This document shows positions 12,800 through 13,564 of a DNA stretch of 13,564 nucleotides, one piece after another. Numbering within the stretch: the first letter of the stretch is position 1; each line of letters begins with the position of its first letter. Origin of the DNA: Archaeoglobaceae archaeon (lineage in GTDB: Archaea; Halobacteriota; Archaeoglobi; Archaeoglobales; Archaeoglobaceae). Position numbers and translations under genes: made by a program. The DNA lies in contig JAMOMT010000065.1 of NCBI GenBank assembly GCA_027066965.1, forward strand, positions 1 through 13,564, in the 5' to 3' direction. The notes beneath the pieces were generated by a model, which was given only the letters and a program-made list of their open reading frames with translations, did no database searches and had not been told where the DNA came from.

Positions 12800-13564
12800 G
12801 TGGAATGTGAATGCGAGAAGACCCGGAAAGAGGAGACCGTCAGAAATAACCTCCTCAACATACTCTGCACGGACGAGGTTTACGACTCCGTATGGGAGCT
12901 GATAAAAAAGTACGTGCCGGACGAGGAAACAAGTGAGCTCGTGAAGATAGTTGCAGTAGATAGCTACTTTCTCCACTATTCTATAAGACCAAGGATAGTA
13001 GAGAGAAACGAAAATGAGACTCTGGAAAGAGTGAGAAGTTTCATGTTGAAGTACGTGCGTTCAAGAGACTACAGAAAAGTCAAAGCACTGACTACCCTTA
13101 ACGAGGAACTATCTCTCGTTCATTCCGTAAGCTTACTGAAGGAACTCCTTAAGTTGTTAAGGTGTGAGAACCCAGACTTTGAGGAGAATTTGAAGAAAGC
13201 GTTCAGTAAGGCCAGCAGAGACGTGTTCAACGCCGCAAACGTTCTGGAGCTGGTGGGAGAGATGCCTGGGAAGATTACTGTTGAGAGGCTACTGAAAGTC
13301 GTTGAGGCTATGGAAGTGGAGTTCGCGAAGGAGATAGTTTCTCTCGCGAGAGATCTATCGGCCTCCGTACCTCTCTCCGTCAGGATATCGAAGAAGAGAG
13401 ACGAGTGGGGAGACGAGACGGCAGGATACGCTTTAACGAAGAGAGTAGAAAAGGCAGTCGCGAGGGAGTTTGCCCTTCCAGAAGAGTTGTTTCTAAAAAA
13501 GCTCGCAGAAGGATTTATCACAAGGGAGAAGCTGAGTAACTGCGAGGGAGCGTTCTACGTCCTA
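12800..13564 (+). CDS. VWA/CoxE-like domain protein, N-terminal part, 3' truncated
   Basis: Open frame of at least 255 codons running off the window end, with no stop. It is cytosolic in appearance, helical and rich in E, K, L and V, with no signal or membrane segment. The segment EFALPEELFLKKLAEGFITR followed by GAFYVL at the very end resembles the region just before the MIDAS motif (DxSxS) of archaeal VWA proteins of the CoxE/MoxR-partner type, so the VWA domain itself would begin beyond the window. The frame is open from 12752, but no in-frame ATG occurs before 13043. GTG 12800 is the best start because the codons before it hold no start codon and family members have a short N-terminus before a VDSYFLHY-like segment (codons 54-61 here). 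No ribosome site is seen. The gene is real by coding character; the family call is tentative. Confidence 0.62.
   Translation, partial: MECECEKTRKEETVRNNLLNILCTDEVYDSVWELIKKYVPDEETSELVKIVAVDSYFLHYSIRPRIVERNENETLERVRSFMLKYVRSRDYRKVKALTTLNEELSLVHSVSLLKELLKLLRCENPDFEENLKKAFSKASRDVFNAANVLELVGEMPGKITVERLLKVVEAMEVEFAKEIVSLARDLSASVPLSVRISKKRDEWGDETAGYALTKRVEKAVAREFALPEELFLKKLAEGFITREKLSNCEGAFYVL

Noticed and set aside
13120..13521. Minus-strand open frame (133 codons) opposite the last gene
   Set aside because: Its product is Ser/Thr/Phe-rich, as expected for the antisense of a K/E/L-rich protein; the plus frame is open over the whole region and has VWA-protein-like motifs.

Overview
The window looks like a chromosomal stretch from a hyperthermophilic euryarchaeon, most likely of the Archaeoglobales (Archaeoglobus, Ferroglobus or Geoglobus type). 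This placement is inferred from gene content: a group II chaperonin (thermosome), a PAC2-family protein, DUF473, an HdrA-MvhD fusion and a polyferredoxin. Archaeal expression signals, heavy AGA/AGG use and charged-residue-rich proteins agree with it. No mobile elements, CRISPR arrays, tRNAs or rRNAs were found. The window is gene-dense, and no gap exceeds about 190 bases.

Layout, left to right. (1) 1-861 (+): the C-terminal half of a thermosome subunit, cut by the window edge. (2) 1021-2184 (+): a PAC2-family protein and a DUF473 protein, probably one transcript with a leaderless first gene. (3) 2248-3258 (-): Sua5, the first enzyme of t6A tRNA modification, divergent from purE (3358-3825, +), whose residues place it in class II, the AIR carboxylases. 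(4) 9201 down to 3911 (-): an HdrA-MvhD fusion, an eight-cluster polyferredoxin overlapping it by ATGA, then CoaBC (coenzyme A synthesis), then an isopropylmalate dehydratase-type small subunit. (5) 12609 down to 9332 (-): a three-gene MacB/LolD-type ABC system made of a secreted membrane-anchored protein, an ATPase and an FtsX/MacB permease. (6) 12800-13564 (+): the N-terminal part of a gene that runs off the window and looks like a VWA/CoxE-like protein cut just before its expected metal-binding motif.

The most distinctive part is the hdrA/polyferredoxin pair. It encodes a FAD-containing, electron-bifurcation-type subunit carrying its own MvhD-like adaptor domain, coupled to an FwdF-like polyferredoxin, with no HdrB, HdrC or hydrogenase gene nearby. 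It may be an electron-transfer module that joins HdrA to another oxidoreductase such as formylmethanofuran dehydrogenase. That link is inference.

Two modes of translation start appear. Genes that head transcription units (PAC2, hdrA, probably leuD) have a TATA-like element about 26 bases before the start codon and no Shine-Dalgarno site, as expected for leaderless mRNAs. Genes inside operons, together with purE and coaBC (both with TTG starts), have strong GGAGG-type sites.
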